Source: JOPF136 sp963773835 (GTDB lineage: Bacteria > Acidobacteriota > Terriglobia > Acidiferrales > UBA7541). From it: a stretch of 64,000 nt of DNA. The notes below the pieces were generated by a model. It did not search any database. It worked only from the letters and a program-made list of their open reading frames with translations, and had not been told where the DNA came from. A program made the position numbers and the translations under genes. The stretch lies in assembly GCA_963773835.1 (NCBI GenBank), contig CAVZCQ010000002.1:310001-374000 (forward strand), in the 5' to 3' direction. Positions 50,255 to 58,836 of this stretch are shown piece by piece. The first letter of the stretch is position 1. Every line of letters starts with the position of its first letter.

Positions 50255-51445
50255 ATGTTTGCCGACCGGACCCATTGGAGCCTGACGCCCAACCGCCTGA
50301 GCGCGGCGCTGGAGGCGCGCCGTTCGCGGGGCGAGCAGGTGCTGGACCTGACGGCCTCGAACCCCACCACCTGCGGTTTCGGCTATGACCGCGAGGCCAT
50401 CCTGCGGGCGCTGGCTGACCCCGGGTCGCTTACCTACTCGCCGGACCCCCGAGGGCTGGCCACCGCGCGGCGGGCCGTGGCAGCTTACTACTGCGAACAG
50501 GGCGCGACGGTCGGCGTGGACGACATTTTTCTGGCCACGAGCACCAGCGAGGCTTATTCGTGGGTCTTTCGCACGCTGTGCAATCCGGGAGATGCGGTGC
50601 TGGTCCCCGCGCCCAGCTACCCTCTGCTCGGTTTCCTGACCGACCTCGCCGACGTGCGCCTGGTTCGCTACCCCGTGGTGTACGACCACGGCTGGCAGAT
50701 GGATTGGCACGCGCTCGAGCAGGCGCTCACCCCGGCGGCGCGGGCCGTTGTGGTGGTGCATCCGAACAATCCCACCGGCCACTACACGCGCCCGGCAGAG
50801 GCGCAGCGGCTCGCTGAACTCTGCGCCGCCCGCGGAATGGCCGTGATCGCCGACGAGGTGTTTTTCGATTTTGCCATCGAGGATTGCGCCGCGCCCGGCG
50901 CAGTCCGGAAAGGCGCCGGCATCCAGCCGCAGAGTTTTGCCGCGAATCGCGCCGCGCTGACGTTCACGCTGAACGGGCTGTCAAAACTCTGCGGACTGCC
51001 GCAGATGAAGGCCGCGTGGTTGGCCGTGAGCGGCCTGGAGCGGCTGAAGGCCCAGGCTGCCGAGCGGCTCGAGCTGATTGCGGATACGTATCTCTCGCCG
51101 AGTACGCCTGTGCAACTGGCCCTGCCTGCCCTGCTCGGACTTCGTGCCGGATTCCAGCGGCAGGTGATCGAGCGGCTCACGCGCAACCTGGCGGAAATGG
51201 ACCGCCAGCTCGCCGGGCACAAAACCTGCTCGCGCTTGAAAGTGGAAGGCGGGTGGTACGCGGTGCTGCGCGTCCCGGCCACGCGCCCGGATGAAGACCT
51301 GGCCGTCGACCTGCTCACAACACACGGCGTATATGTCCATCCCGGCCACTTCTATGATTTCCCCGCGGACGGCTATCTGGTCATCAGCCTGCTAACTCCG
51401 GAGCGTGAATTCGCGGAAGGTGTCCGTAATCTGCTCGCAGTGTAA
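50255..51445 (+). CDS. Class I/II pyridoxal-phosphate aminotransferase
   Basis: The ATG at 50255 gives a 396-aa fold-type I aminotransferase. Visible are the substrate loop DLTASNPTTCGF, PNNPTGHYT, AVIADEVFFDF and the PLP lysine in NGLSKLCGLPQMK. TGGCAG and TACAAT (50198-50226) are possible promoter elements. The substrate is not fixed by sequence; aspartate/alanine-type and aromatic enzymes both lie in this group. A toxin-antitoxin group follows directly. Confidence 0.9.
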   Translation: MFADRTHWSLTPNRLSAALEARRSRGEQVLDLTASNPTTCGFGYDREAILRALADPGSLTYSPDPRGLATARRAVAAYYCEQGATVGVDDIFLATSTSEAYSWVFRTLCNPGDAVLVPAPSYPLLGFLTDLADVRLVRYPVVYDHGWQMDWHALEQALTPAARAVVVVHPNNPTGHYTRPAEAQRLAELCAARGMAVIADEVFFDFAIEDCAAPGAVRKGAGIQPQSFAANRAALTFTLNGLSKLCGLPQMKAAWLAVSGLERLKAQAAERLELIADTYLSPSTPVQLALPALLGLRAGFQRQVIERLTRNLAEMDRQLAGHKTCSRLKVEGGWYAVLRVPATRPDEDLAVDLLTTHGVYVHPGHFYDFPADGYLVISLLTPEREFAEGVRNLLAV

Positions 51446-51483
51446 GGAGCTTCATGCTAGAGTAAGGAGAGAGGTCGCCTTCG

Positions 51484-51723
51484 ATGAAACGGCTTGCGCG
51501 AATTACGAGCAAGGGACAGGTGACCGTGCCCCACGAGATCCGGCGGGCTCTCGGCGTACGCGCAGGCGATCAGCTCCTCTTCGAACACGACGGCAAGGGA
51601 GCTCGCGTCCGAGCCGTGAGAACGGAGAGTCCGTTCGAGAAGTTTCGGGGCATCGGGACTCCCGGCATCGGCCGTGGTCGTAAGGCCGTCATTCGGTGGG
51701 TCCGGCGGCTGCGCGGGCGATGA
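51484..51723 (+). CDS. AbrB-type antitoxin (VapB-like)
   Basis: This 79-aa protein has the AbrB/SpoVT swapped-hairpin pattern (ARITSKGQVTVPHEIRRALG then VRAGDQLLFEHDG) at residues 5-37. A basic C-terminal tail would contact the toxin. It overlaps the PIN toxin gene by 4 bases (ATGA), the usual order for VapBC. The complex likely represses its own promoter. A TAGAGT hexamer at 51458 may be the -10. Confidence 0.88.
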   Translation: MKRLARITSKGQVTVPHEIRRALGVRAGDQLLFEHDGKGARVRAVRTESPFEKFRGIGTPGIGRGRKAVIRWVRRLRGR

Positions 51724-52142
51724 CCACGGCGGTCGACACAAACGTTTTGGTAGCGCTTTGGAACCAGGACGACGCGCTGAATCGGCAGGCGCGCGCGAGT
51801 CTCGACGCCGCCCTCCTGAGGGGTGGCTTGGTGATTGCTGCTCCGGTTTTTGCCGAATTGCTGGCCTCGCCAGGGAGGAACGAGGCTTTCCTCGATTCTT
51901 TCTGCGAGCAAGCTGGACTTTCCGTCGATTGGAATCTGCATGAGGCAATCTGGCGAGCGGCAGGCAGGGCCTATCAGATTTACGCAGCTCGCCGCCAGAG
52001 GGACCGCGAGTCAGCCCCGCGCCGCATCCTTGCCGACTTCCTGATCGGTGCCCACGCGGCGGAAAACGGCTTTGCCCTCCTAACCCTTGACGACCGGCTG
52101 TTTCGCACCGCATTTCCCGGGCTCTCCGTCCTCACCGCCTGA
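51720..52142 (+). CDS. PIN-domain toxin (VapC-like ribonuclease)
   Basis: This 140-aa protein has the PIN acidic residues in VDTNVLVAL (first Asp), VFAELLASP (Glu), ILADFLIGAHA (Asp) and LTLDDRLF (Asp). It is expected to cut tRNA or rRNA, as VapC toxins do, and to be blocked by the upstream AbrB-like protein. The stop is followed 17 bases later by the HigA-like frame. Confidence 0.88.
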   Translation: MTTAVDTNVLVALWNQDDALNRQARASLDAALLRGGLVIAAPVFAELLASPGRNEAFLDSFCEQAGLSVDWNLHEAIWRAAGRAYQIYAARRQRDRESAPRRILADFLIGAHAAENGFALLTLDDRLFRTAFPGLSVLTA

Positions 52143-52159
52143 GACCGGCGGACATACCC

Positions 52160-52456
52160 ATAAACAGAGCAGGAGACAGCATCCGAAAAGGTCTGGAACA
52201 GGCCCTGGCATACGCGAAGGGAACAGACGATCGGAGCGCCTATCGCGTCACCATTCCCCCTCGCGTTAACGTTCGCGCCATCCGCAGAAAAATGGGAATG
52301 ACGCAGCAGGCATTCGCCGCCTTGTTCGGGTTCAGCGTGAACACACTTCGCCATTGGGAGCAGGGCAAGCGTGTACCGGATGCGGCCGCCCGCGCGTACT
52401 TGCTGGTAATTCAACGCACCCCGCGCGCGGTGCAGAAAGCCCTTCGAATCGCTTAA
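52160..52456 (+). CDS. HigA-like XRE antitoxin with a non-standard start
   Basis: This frame runs 98 codons from ATA 52160 to TAA 52456 but has no ATG, GTG or TTG before codon 45. It still encodes a full antitoxin-type protein: an INRAGDSIRKGLEQALAYAK start, a beta-like YRVTIPPRVNVRAIR segment and an XRE helix-turn-helix (MTQQAFAALFGFSVNTLRHW). The N-terminus aligns with homologues that start with Met at the ATA position, and GGCGGA lies 7 bases upstream. ATA may act as a weak start, or the start may be mutated. No HigB/RelE toxin gene is next to it. Confidence 0.7.
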   Translation: MNRAGDSIRKGLEQALAYAKGTDDRSAYRVTIPPRVNVRAIRRKMGMTQQAFAALFGFSVNTLRHWEQGKRVPDAAARAYLLVIQRTPRAVQKALRIA

Positions 52457-52502
52457 GTCTTCCTGTCTTGTGAAGTCTGCGGACCCTGCCAAGAGCCGCG
52501 GC

Positions 52503-55500
52503 TCAGGCGGTTACCAGAGTGCCCATCAGTGAGAGCAGGTTCTGGGCGAAGCTGCGGAGAGCGGCGGCGGCGCGGTCGAGCCAACTCATTTTCTCGCCGC
52601 CGCGGTCTGCGCCCGAGCCGCTGGGAGAGCCGGCCACGTGGACGGGCGTGCCCGGCGCATCGCCGACGGTGAACACTTTCCCGTCCATCATATAGAGGCT
52701 TTCGGCTTCGGCGTGGTTGAGCGGGCGCGCGCCCCGGCGGCCAAACACGGCCAACTGGTTGCCGCTCTCGTCCACGGCGCGGTCGCGGTCGATGCCTTTC
52801 GAGATGGCGAGCGCTGGTCCATGCGTCTTGTAATTGGCGATCAGCTTGGGCTTCGGCCGCGGGCTGAAGCCGCTGAACAGCGGATCGTCCTCCGGCGAGA
52901 CGATCTGGAGCACGCGGAGGCCGTTCTTGCCGTCGGCCAGGAAGGCGAACGCGCTGCCGGCGACCATGCCGACCTTAACGTCATTTAGATCGTTGATAGC
53001 GCCGCCGGCATTGAACACCTGATCGAGCTTCGGAGCTTCCGGCCGCTCGACGTCCACAATCGCCAGGCCCTGCGCGCCTGCGGAAACGTACGCGTAGGTG
53101 CGCGCGACGTACACGTTGCGGGCGTCCGCGAACGGCACCAGGGCTCCGGGCACGCGCCGCGGATGGCCCAGGTCGGTGATATCCAGAATCTTCAGGCCCT
53201 CTTTATCCACCACGAACGCGTAGCGGAACTGCACGGTGATGGCACGGGCATCCGCCAGATCTGGCGCGCCCAATATCGAAGAAAGTTTGGGCGCCAGCAT
53301 GTTGCTCAGATCCACGACCGCGAGCCCCTTATCGCAGAGCACGTAGGCGTAGGTGCCCACGGTGATCACGCGGCGCGCGCCGGCCAGCGCGCCGCCGGGA
53401 TTGAAGGCATAGGCGCGCTTCAGGAAATTGTTGTTGGGATCCCCATCCAGCAGCGTGCCCACGCCCGGCATCCTGGCCTTCAGGTTCGGATCCCCCACCA
53501 CCACCAGACCTTCTTCGCGGTCGGCGACGAATAGGAAGCCGTAGATCAGGTTGATTGGCTGTTCTTCATTCTCCGGGAGCTGCACGCGTAGCGGGTCCAC
53601 GCCCAGCGTGGTCGGCGAAGCCACGGACACAGCGTCCTTGGTCTTCAGGTAGAACCGCTGCCCGATGGGCGAGACCGGCGCGGTGCTCATCTTCTCTGAG
53701 ATGTCTTTGTTGTCGATGTTCGCGATGTCATAGATCCGGAAGCCGTGCTTGCCCTCCGCGGCGTAGAGATACTCGCCGCGCGCCTGTAGGTCCAACACCT
53801 CGCCGTGGTGCTCCTCGGCCTCCTTGAGCTCGAGTTTGTGCTCTAAGTGGCGTTTGTAATCATCGGGATAGGCCATGCGCTGCAAGTCGCTGCCGTAGAT
53901 GGCTTCCGGCTCGTCGTGTTCGGCCACGGCCACGGCTTCATAGCCCTTGTTGCCGGTAGCCACAAAGATATAGCGGCCCATGAAATTCACGAAGTTCGTG
54001 CCCTGCAGCAGCATCGAGGCCATCCAGGCGTTGTTGTCCACCGCGTTCGAGATGTGGCAGTCCGTGCACTGCTTGGTTTCCTTGGCGCGCACCGTGTGCG
54101 GCATGAACGTGCTGAAGGCTTCGCCGCTGAAGCCCGGCGCGGAAATCGTTTGCTGCTCGTAATAGATCCAGTCGCGATCGGCGTTCTGCGAACTCACCAG
54201 GATGGCGCAGGAGGAGCGCGCCGGGGCGAACCGGTGGTGCGTCACCGTCCCGTCGATCCCCATCATCCACATGTCGTCGCGAAGTACCTGGAAGTTGTAG
54301 CTCGTGTAGTTCCGCGTCTGCATGCCTTCAAAGTGCACCGTTTTCCGCCGCGCGTTCGCCGTCATTTGCAGGTGGCACCCGAAACAGCTCGTCGTCCAAG
54401 ACGTATGGCAGGCGAAGCACGTCATGCTCTTGTTGTCGTGGGCCAGCTTGGAGGCATCTTCCGGCACGCTGCCCCAGGTCTTGCCGTCCTTCTGAAGTGT
54501 CTTGGCCCAGCGTGATTTTTCACTGTAGTGCGAGTTGCCGGGCGTGATCGTGTCCAGCACCTGCACCACTTCCCATTCCTTGCCGGCTTCGAGCATGGCG
54601 CGCTGGTAGAGCTTGCCCTCACGCCATTCGAACTGGCGCTCGCCGAACGGCGTCCGCAACGCCTCGAGCGGCGTGCCGCCTTCCGGCGCGGCAATGCCGG
54701 AAGTCACCAGCGTGGCCTTGTGCTGAATGGAGCCGTGGCAATCCACGCAATCCACTTCTATCCCCGCGCGCGGCTCCTCGTAGATCTTCCCGTTGCCGTG
54801 GTTATCCTGCCGGAAGTGGCAATCCACGCAGTGCATCCCCTTATCCATGTGGATGTCGGCCAGGTGCACGCCCTTCTCGAACTTCTTTGGATCGTCGGGC
54901 GCGATGAGGTTGCCGTCGGCGTCCAGCCAGTTTCCCTTGCGGTCGTGCTTGAACACCGCGCGGAATACCCACCCGTGGCCGTGGAAGTCGGCAAATTGCG
55001 TATTCTTCAGCTTGGAATTGAACTCCGGCGTTCCGATCTCGTCCAGGAACTTTTCGTCCGACCACAGTCCGCGCACCGCGGATGCTTCCGGATTCTTTTT
55101 GGACTCATCATAGCGATCCTGCTCGGTGGGATAGCGCTGCTTGGCGGGATACATCTGCGCGCCGTCCACTTCGTTGTCCCACCAGGTATCACCGTAATAC
55201 TCCGTCACCATGTTCGTCCCCGGATGGACATGGCAGATCATGCACTGGCTGGAAGGAATGGCGCGGGTAAACGTGTGCCGGATTCCGTGGCCGCGCTCGT
55301 CTTTCGGGATGGTCGGGTCGCTCGTCGCCGTCGTGCCCTTGTTCCCATACTGCGCGTAGAAGCCGGAGTGCGCCGGGTCCCGGTCGTTCGCATAGACCAC
55401 GTGGCAGCCGGTGCAGCCGCTGTTGCGGTAATCTCCGGGATGATCGTTTGTGCCCGGCAGGGAGAGCACCGGGCCCACCAGGCGGGTCTTGATCAGGCCC

Positions 55501-56414
55501 AGGAACACCGGGTCAGTGCGCAGCATGGTCCCGAATCCGCGGTTGCTCAGCTTCTGATCGGGCTTCCCCGGATCTTCGTCAATGTTGGGATTCCCCGTCT
55601 CGCCCTTTTTCTCGCCGCCGCGTTCGAACACGCGAAGGATGTTGCCGGGCTGAGAAATCTCCCATCGCTCGAGAGGAACCAACTCGGGCAGCACGCCCTT
55701 TGTCCGCGTTTCCTCGGGCGTGGGCGGCGGAATCGTCTTCATAGCCCGCGGCTTGCCGTCCTCCGAGTAGCTTTCTCCAAAATGCGCGTTCTTCAGCGGG
55801 AAGGCCCCGTTGTTGTACAGCGCCACTCCCCACAGGAACCCGATGTGGGTCATCAGACTGGTGGAAACGGCGCGCACCTCCGAGGCATGGCATCCCACCT
55901 GGCCGCAGGTTTGCTCCGCAACGCGCAGGTCCCCGGGATTGACGAACTTGATGTATTCCGCGCTTTCCTTCAGCCACAGTGGAAACGTGTCCGGAGGAAC
56001 TCCGGCACGGTCGCGCAATTCCCGGTGCCGCGGCTCGGGATGCGCCTTGTGCTTGGCATCCCGGTAGGCTTCTGATTGGGGGTCTGCGCCCGCGGCGACG
56101 CTGACGCCGGCGTCCCCGCCGTGGCAATCCGTGCAGCCGATGTTGATGCGCCCGTTCGGATGCATCGTCGGCTCATCTTCAGAGGTGTGGCAGGACTTGC
56201 AACCTGCGCTCTTCCGTTCCGCCTCGGCAGGCGACTGCCCGTATGTCATCTCCTGGGCGCCGGAGGGCTGGGATGCTGGGTGCCGGCCACCGCCTGCCGT
56301 GGCGGCGAGCACAAATCCGAGGCATGCGGCCGCGCCAAAAAACGCGGTTGGGGGCACGCCGCGCCCGCGCGCTGTGCGCATCCTTACCCCGAACAGTGTG
56401 CGCAGTTCCATCAT
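52503..56414 (-). CDS. Giant decaheme c-type cytochrome with LVIVD-type propeller
   Basis: The ATG at 56414 shares one base with the stop of the upstream barrel gene. The 1303-aa protein has an export signal (about 12-41), then nine CxxCH motifs (CKSCH, CTDCH, CTGCH, CMICH, CVDCH twice, CFACH, CFGCH and CTDCH) and one wider CGQVGCH, for up to ten hemes in the first ~800 residues. The last ~450 residues form LVIVD-like blades such as LVVVGDPN, LAVVDLSN, LKILDITD and LAIVDVER, a predicted beta-propeller. The C-terminus ends in a hydrophobic helix. The protein is likely periplasmic or outer-surface and moves electrons. The partner barrel makes a trans-outer-membrane conduit likely. No cytochrome maturation genes are in the window. 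Confidence 0.9.
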   Translation of the reverse strand: MMELRTLFGVRMRTARGRGVPPTAFFGAAACLGFVLAATAGGGRHPASQPSGAQEMTYGQSPAEAERKSAGCKSCHTSEDEPTMHPNGRINIGCTDCHGGDAGVSVAAGADPQSEAYRDAKHKAHPEPRHRELRDRAGVPPDTFPLWLKESAEYIKFVNPGDLRVAEQTCGQVGCHASEVRAVSTSLMTHIGFLWGVALYNNGAFPLKNAHFGESYSEDGKPRAMKTIPPPTPEETRTKGVLPELVPLERWEISQPGNILRVFERGGEKKGETGNPNIDEDPGKPDQKLSNRGFGTMLRTDPVFLGLIKTRLVGPVLSLPGTNDHPGDYRNSGCTGCHVVYANDRDPAHSGFYAQYGNKGTTATSDPTIPKDERGHGIRHTFTRAIPSSQCMICHVHPGTNMVTEYYGDTWWDNEVDGAQMYPAKQRYPTEQDRYDESKKNPEASAVRGLWSDEKFLDEIGTPEFNSKLKNTQFADFHGHGWVFRAVFKHDRKGNWLDADGNLIAPDDPKKFEKGVHLADIHMDKGMHCVDCHFRQDNHGNGKIYEEPRAGIEVDCVDCHGSIQHKATLVTSGIAAPEGGTPLEALRTPFGERQFEWREGKLYQRAMLEAGKEWEVVQVLDTITPGNSHYSEKSRWAKTLQKDGKTWGSVPEDASKLAHDNKSMTCFACHTSWTTSCFGCHLQMTANARRKTVHFEGMQTRNYTSYNFQVLRDDMWMMGIDGTVTHHRFAPARSSCAILVSSQNADRDWIYYEQQTISAPGFSGEAFSTFMPHTVRAKETKQCTDCHISNAVDNNAWMASMLLQGTNFVNFMGRYIFVATGNKGYEAVAVAEHDEPEAIYGSDLQRMAYPDDYKRHLEHKLELKEAEEHHGEVLDLQARGEYLYAAEGKHGFRIYDIANIDNKDISEKMSTAPVSPIGQRFYLKTKDAVSVASPTTLGVDPLRVQLPENEEQPINLIYGFLFVADREEGLVVVGDPNLKARMPGVGTLLDGDPNNNFLKRAYAFNPGGALAGARRVITVGTYAYVLCDKGLAVVDLSNMLAPKLSSILGAPDLADARAITVQFRYAFVVDKEGLKILDITDLGHPRRVPGALVPFADARNVYVARTYAYVSAGAQGLAIVDVERPEAPKLDQVFNAGGAINDLNDVKVGMVAGSAFAFLADGKNGLRVLQIVSPEDDPLFSGFSPRPKPKLIANYKTHGPALAISKGIDRDRAVDESGNQLAVFGRRGARPLNHAEAESLYMMDGKVFTVGDAPGTPVHVAGSPSGSGADRGGEKMSWLDRAAAALRSFAQNLLSLMGTLVTA

Positions 56415-58717
56415 CAGAAGACGAAATTGATTTTCGTGAACACCGACCACAACTGCCTGGCCTGATAGACGTCCCGGAATCCCGAACCGGGCGAAAGTCC
56501 CGCCGCGCCGAATGTCAGCACGATGTTGTCGCTCAGCGGAGGACGATAGCGGAAGCCCACCCCGTAGTCCAGCCCGATATCGTGACGGATGTTGTGTTCA
56601 AAGAGTATGAGTTCCAGCGGCTCGGTGCGATCAAACCGCAGGTAGTTCAGGTTCAGGAAGGCGCGGAGCTTCGGCGTCACGTCGAAGTCGGCCCCGGTAT
56701 TCAAAACAATGATGCCGGGGTTCACGTAATTGGCCTGGCCTTCATCCTTGTTCGAGCGCAGGTCCGGCAAGAGGGTGTCGCCGGGATTCAGCGCCACGGC
56801 CGACCCGGACAAACGGATGGACTCGCGCTGGAAGAAGCTGAAGACTCCACCAGCAAAATTCATATCGTCCACGATCGAGTCGAACCCGTGGGCACGGCCG
56901 TCGCGCGGATTGGCGTCGCCGCTCGCAAAGAGCCCGGAAACCCGGAAACGCACCCAGTCATAATCCTTGGACAGTTCCAGCGCGGCAAACTGGGCGTTCA
57001 CGGTCACCTTGCGTCCTGCAACGGGATTCAAACTGTCGCGGCCGAGGGCTTCATAGAACGCATGGGTGATATTGATGCGCCCGAAGTGGCCGTTGCCTAG
57101 CCAGCCGAGATAGCCCACGCTTAACTGGTGAGTGAAAATATTCGTGCCGGTCCCCTGGCCGATCACTTTGCCGAACGGCGCCGGGCGCACCAGAAAGCCG
57201 TTGTCGTCGTAATGCAGGCCGCCGTCGTCCTTGTTCCACGCGATCAGGAACTCTGCGGTGTATCCCTTCTTGAACAAATCCTGGCGATAGACGTTGGCGA
57301 TCAGCACCTGCTGTTCGCGCCGGTCAAATGTATTCAGCTCGCTGTTCGTATTCTTTTCCAGCATCTGGAAATAGACGGCGTTGTATTCCCACAGATTGGA
57401 GCCGGCATTGCCGAAGATGCGGAAGCCGGGCTGCTCGTCCACGAACAGAAAGCCTCGAAAATCGCTGGAAAACTGCTGGATGCCGGCGCGGAAGGAAATG
57501 AAGTCGTAGTTGGGGCTGAGGTCGGCAATCTTGTACTCGAAAAAGGCCTCCTGGAGGCCCACGTGCGTGTCGAACCGCGTGGTGCCCTGGCGGACGTTGG
57601 GGCCGACGATGCCCAGCTCGCGCACGTCCAGGTAGTTCAGGCTGGCCTCCGGGGTGAAGCGAAGGCGCCAGTCCACCGGGCGGAACGATGTATCCCCGTG
57701 GAACAGGTCGAAGCTCACTCGGAATGTCTGGTCCAGGAAAAGCTGGTCGCCGCGGCCGAAAAACGTCGCGCTGCCGGGCTTGGCCGCGCTCACGTTGCTC
57801 GGGACGGGAACATCGCGGCCATCCAAGAAAGTGTTGCTCGCGGCAGTGATGTTCAAAAACGTCTGTCTGCCCAGCACCTCGGGCCAGATCGGATAGTCGC
57901 CCTTCAATATATTGCGATTGAAGGGGTCGTAGAGGTGGCCGTGCACGTAGGGGTATTCGCCCTTTACCGAGTAGCGCCGGTAGTCGGGCATCACGGCGTG
58001 CCAGCGATCCGGCATTTCCTCGAATACGTCGGGGCTCGGGAGGAGCACCTCCGGCGGCGGGTTCAGCACGTAATCCGGATTCGTATCCGGGCGGCGCCGC
58101 CACTCGTGGTACGTCGCTGTCGCGGTAGGCAGCGGCGCGGGCAGCGGCGGGCCGAGCTCAGGATGTCCCGGTACGCGGGACATGGGAGCAGGGGTCGCCG
58201 ACGGCACCAGCGCAATTTCCACGATCACCAGCTCGCCGGCCGACACGGCCAGATTTGGCCGCGTGAACGGTTCGAACCCGTCCGCCTCAATCTTCAGCTC
58301 GTATTCTCCGGGGGCCAGGCCCAGCGCCCGGAACACGCCATCCCCGTTTGCGCGTGTGGCATGCACTGCGCCGGAGGCCAGGTTGTGCAGTGAAACCAGC
58401 GCGCCGGCGATCCCGCGCACTCTCGGCGCCTCGCCTGCCTGGCGGATCAGGCCTTCGACGGCACCCGTTTCTCCCCGCGTTTGCCGCGGAATCCGCTGCG
58501 GAGATGGTTTCTCCTGCTGAATTCCCTGGAGTTTGCTGCTCTCGGAAGAGCCAGCAGGAGGAAGGGCGGCGCCGTCCTGCGCCAAGGCCACTCGCGGGGC
58601 GGCAAGTGTCGCGGCGAGACAGACTACGGCTGTGGGCAGGAGGAGGGACAGAGTCCCGCGTACTCCCGGGGCTGCGCCGGAACTCGTTCGCCCGTTTTGC
58701 GGACGTACCATACCCAT
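56414..58717 (-). CDS. Outer-membrane beta-barrel with carboxypeptidase-regulatory-like domain
   Basis: This 767-aa protein has a signal peptide (LLLPTAVVCLAATLAAPRVA region, about 25-47). A carboxypeptidase-regulatory-like/Ig domain follows at about 80-170 (GIAGALVSLHNLASG ... APGEYELKIEADGFEPF). A proline-rich linker then leads to a long region of alternating amphipathic strands ending in FTKINFVF, the terminal phenylalanine typical of outer-membrane barrels. It precedes the decaheme cytochrome in an overlapping pair. By analogy with porin-cytochrome complexes the barrel could sheath part of the cytochrome. It has no sequence link to MtrB that I can see. Start codons at 58717 and 58711 are both possible. 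Confidence 0.82.
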   Translation of the reverse strand: MGMVRPQNGRTSSGAAPGVRGTLSLLLPTAVVCLAATLAAPRVALAQDGAALPPAGSSESSKLQGIQQEKPSPQRIPRQTRGETGAVEGLIRQAGEAPRVRGIAGALVSLHNLASGAVHATRANGDGVFRALGLAPGEYELKIEADGFEPFTRPNLAVSAGELVIVEIALVPSATPAPMSRVPGHPELGPPLPAPLPTATATYHEWRRRPDTNPDYVLNPPPEVLLPSPDVFEEMPDRWHAVMPDYRRYSVKGEYPYVHGHLYDPFNRNILKGDYPIWPEVLGRQTFLNITAASNTFLDGRDVPVPSNVSAAKPGSATFFGRGDQLFLDQTFRVSFDLFHGDTSFRPVDWRLRFTPEASLNYLDVRELGIVGPNVRQGTTRFDTHVGLQEAFFEYKIADLSPNYDFISFRAGIQQFSSDFRGFLFVDEQPGFRIFGNAGSNLWEYNAVYFQMLEKNTNSELNTFDRREQQVLIANVYRQDLFKKGYTAEFLIAWNKDDGGLHYDDNGFLVRPAPFGKVIGQGTGTNIFTHQLSVGYLGWLGNGHFGRINITHAFYEALGRDSLNPVAGRKVTVNAQFAALELSKDYDWVRFRVSGLFASGDANPRDGRAHGFDSIVDDMNFAGGVFSFFQRESIRLSGSAVALNPGDTLLPDLRSNKDEGQANYVNPGIIVLNTGADFDVTPKLRAFLNLNYLRFDRTEPLELILFEHNIRHDIGLDYGVGFRYRPPLSDNIVLTFGAAGLSPGSGFRDVYQARQLWSVFTKINFVF

Positions 58718-58735
58718 GGGCGCCGGAAGGCGCCC
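58718..58735 (-). promoter_or_regulatory. Hairpin directly upstream of the barrel gene start
   Basis: GGGCGCC-GGAA-GGCGCCC is a perfect 7-bp stem adjoining the ATG at 58717 on the minus strand. In RNA it would read GGGCGCC-UUCC-GGCGCCC-AUG. No clear ribosome site lies between, so the stem may limit or time translation. Confidence 0.5.
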
Positions 58736-58836
58736 CTAAATTGCCTGAATACCCTTCGGGTTGCAACGGTTTTCCCGCAGGAAGTTTCTCAGGCCCCCAC
58801 CGTCAGATTTGGAAACCAATTGCCAACAGGGGTTGA

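Noticed and set aside
54528..56075. 515-codon plus-strand frame opposite the cytochrome
   Set aside because: It is antisense to the CxxCH-rich gene, whose motifs are unambiguous.
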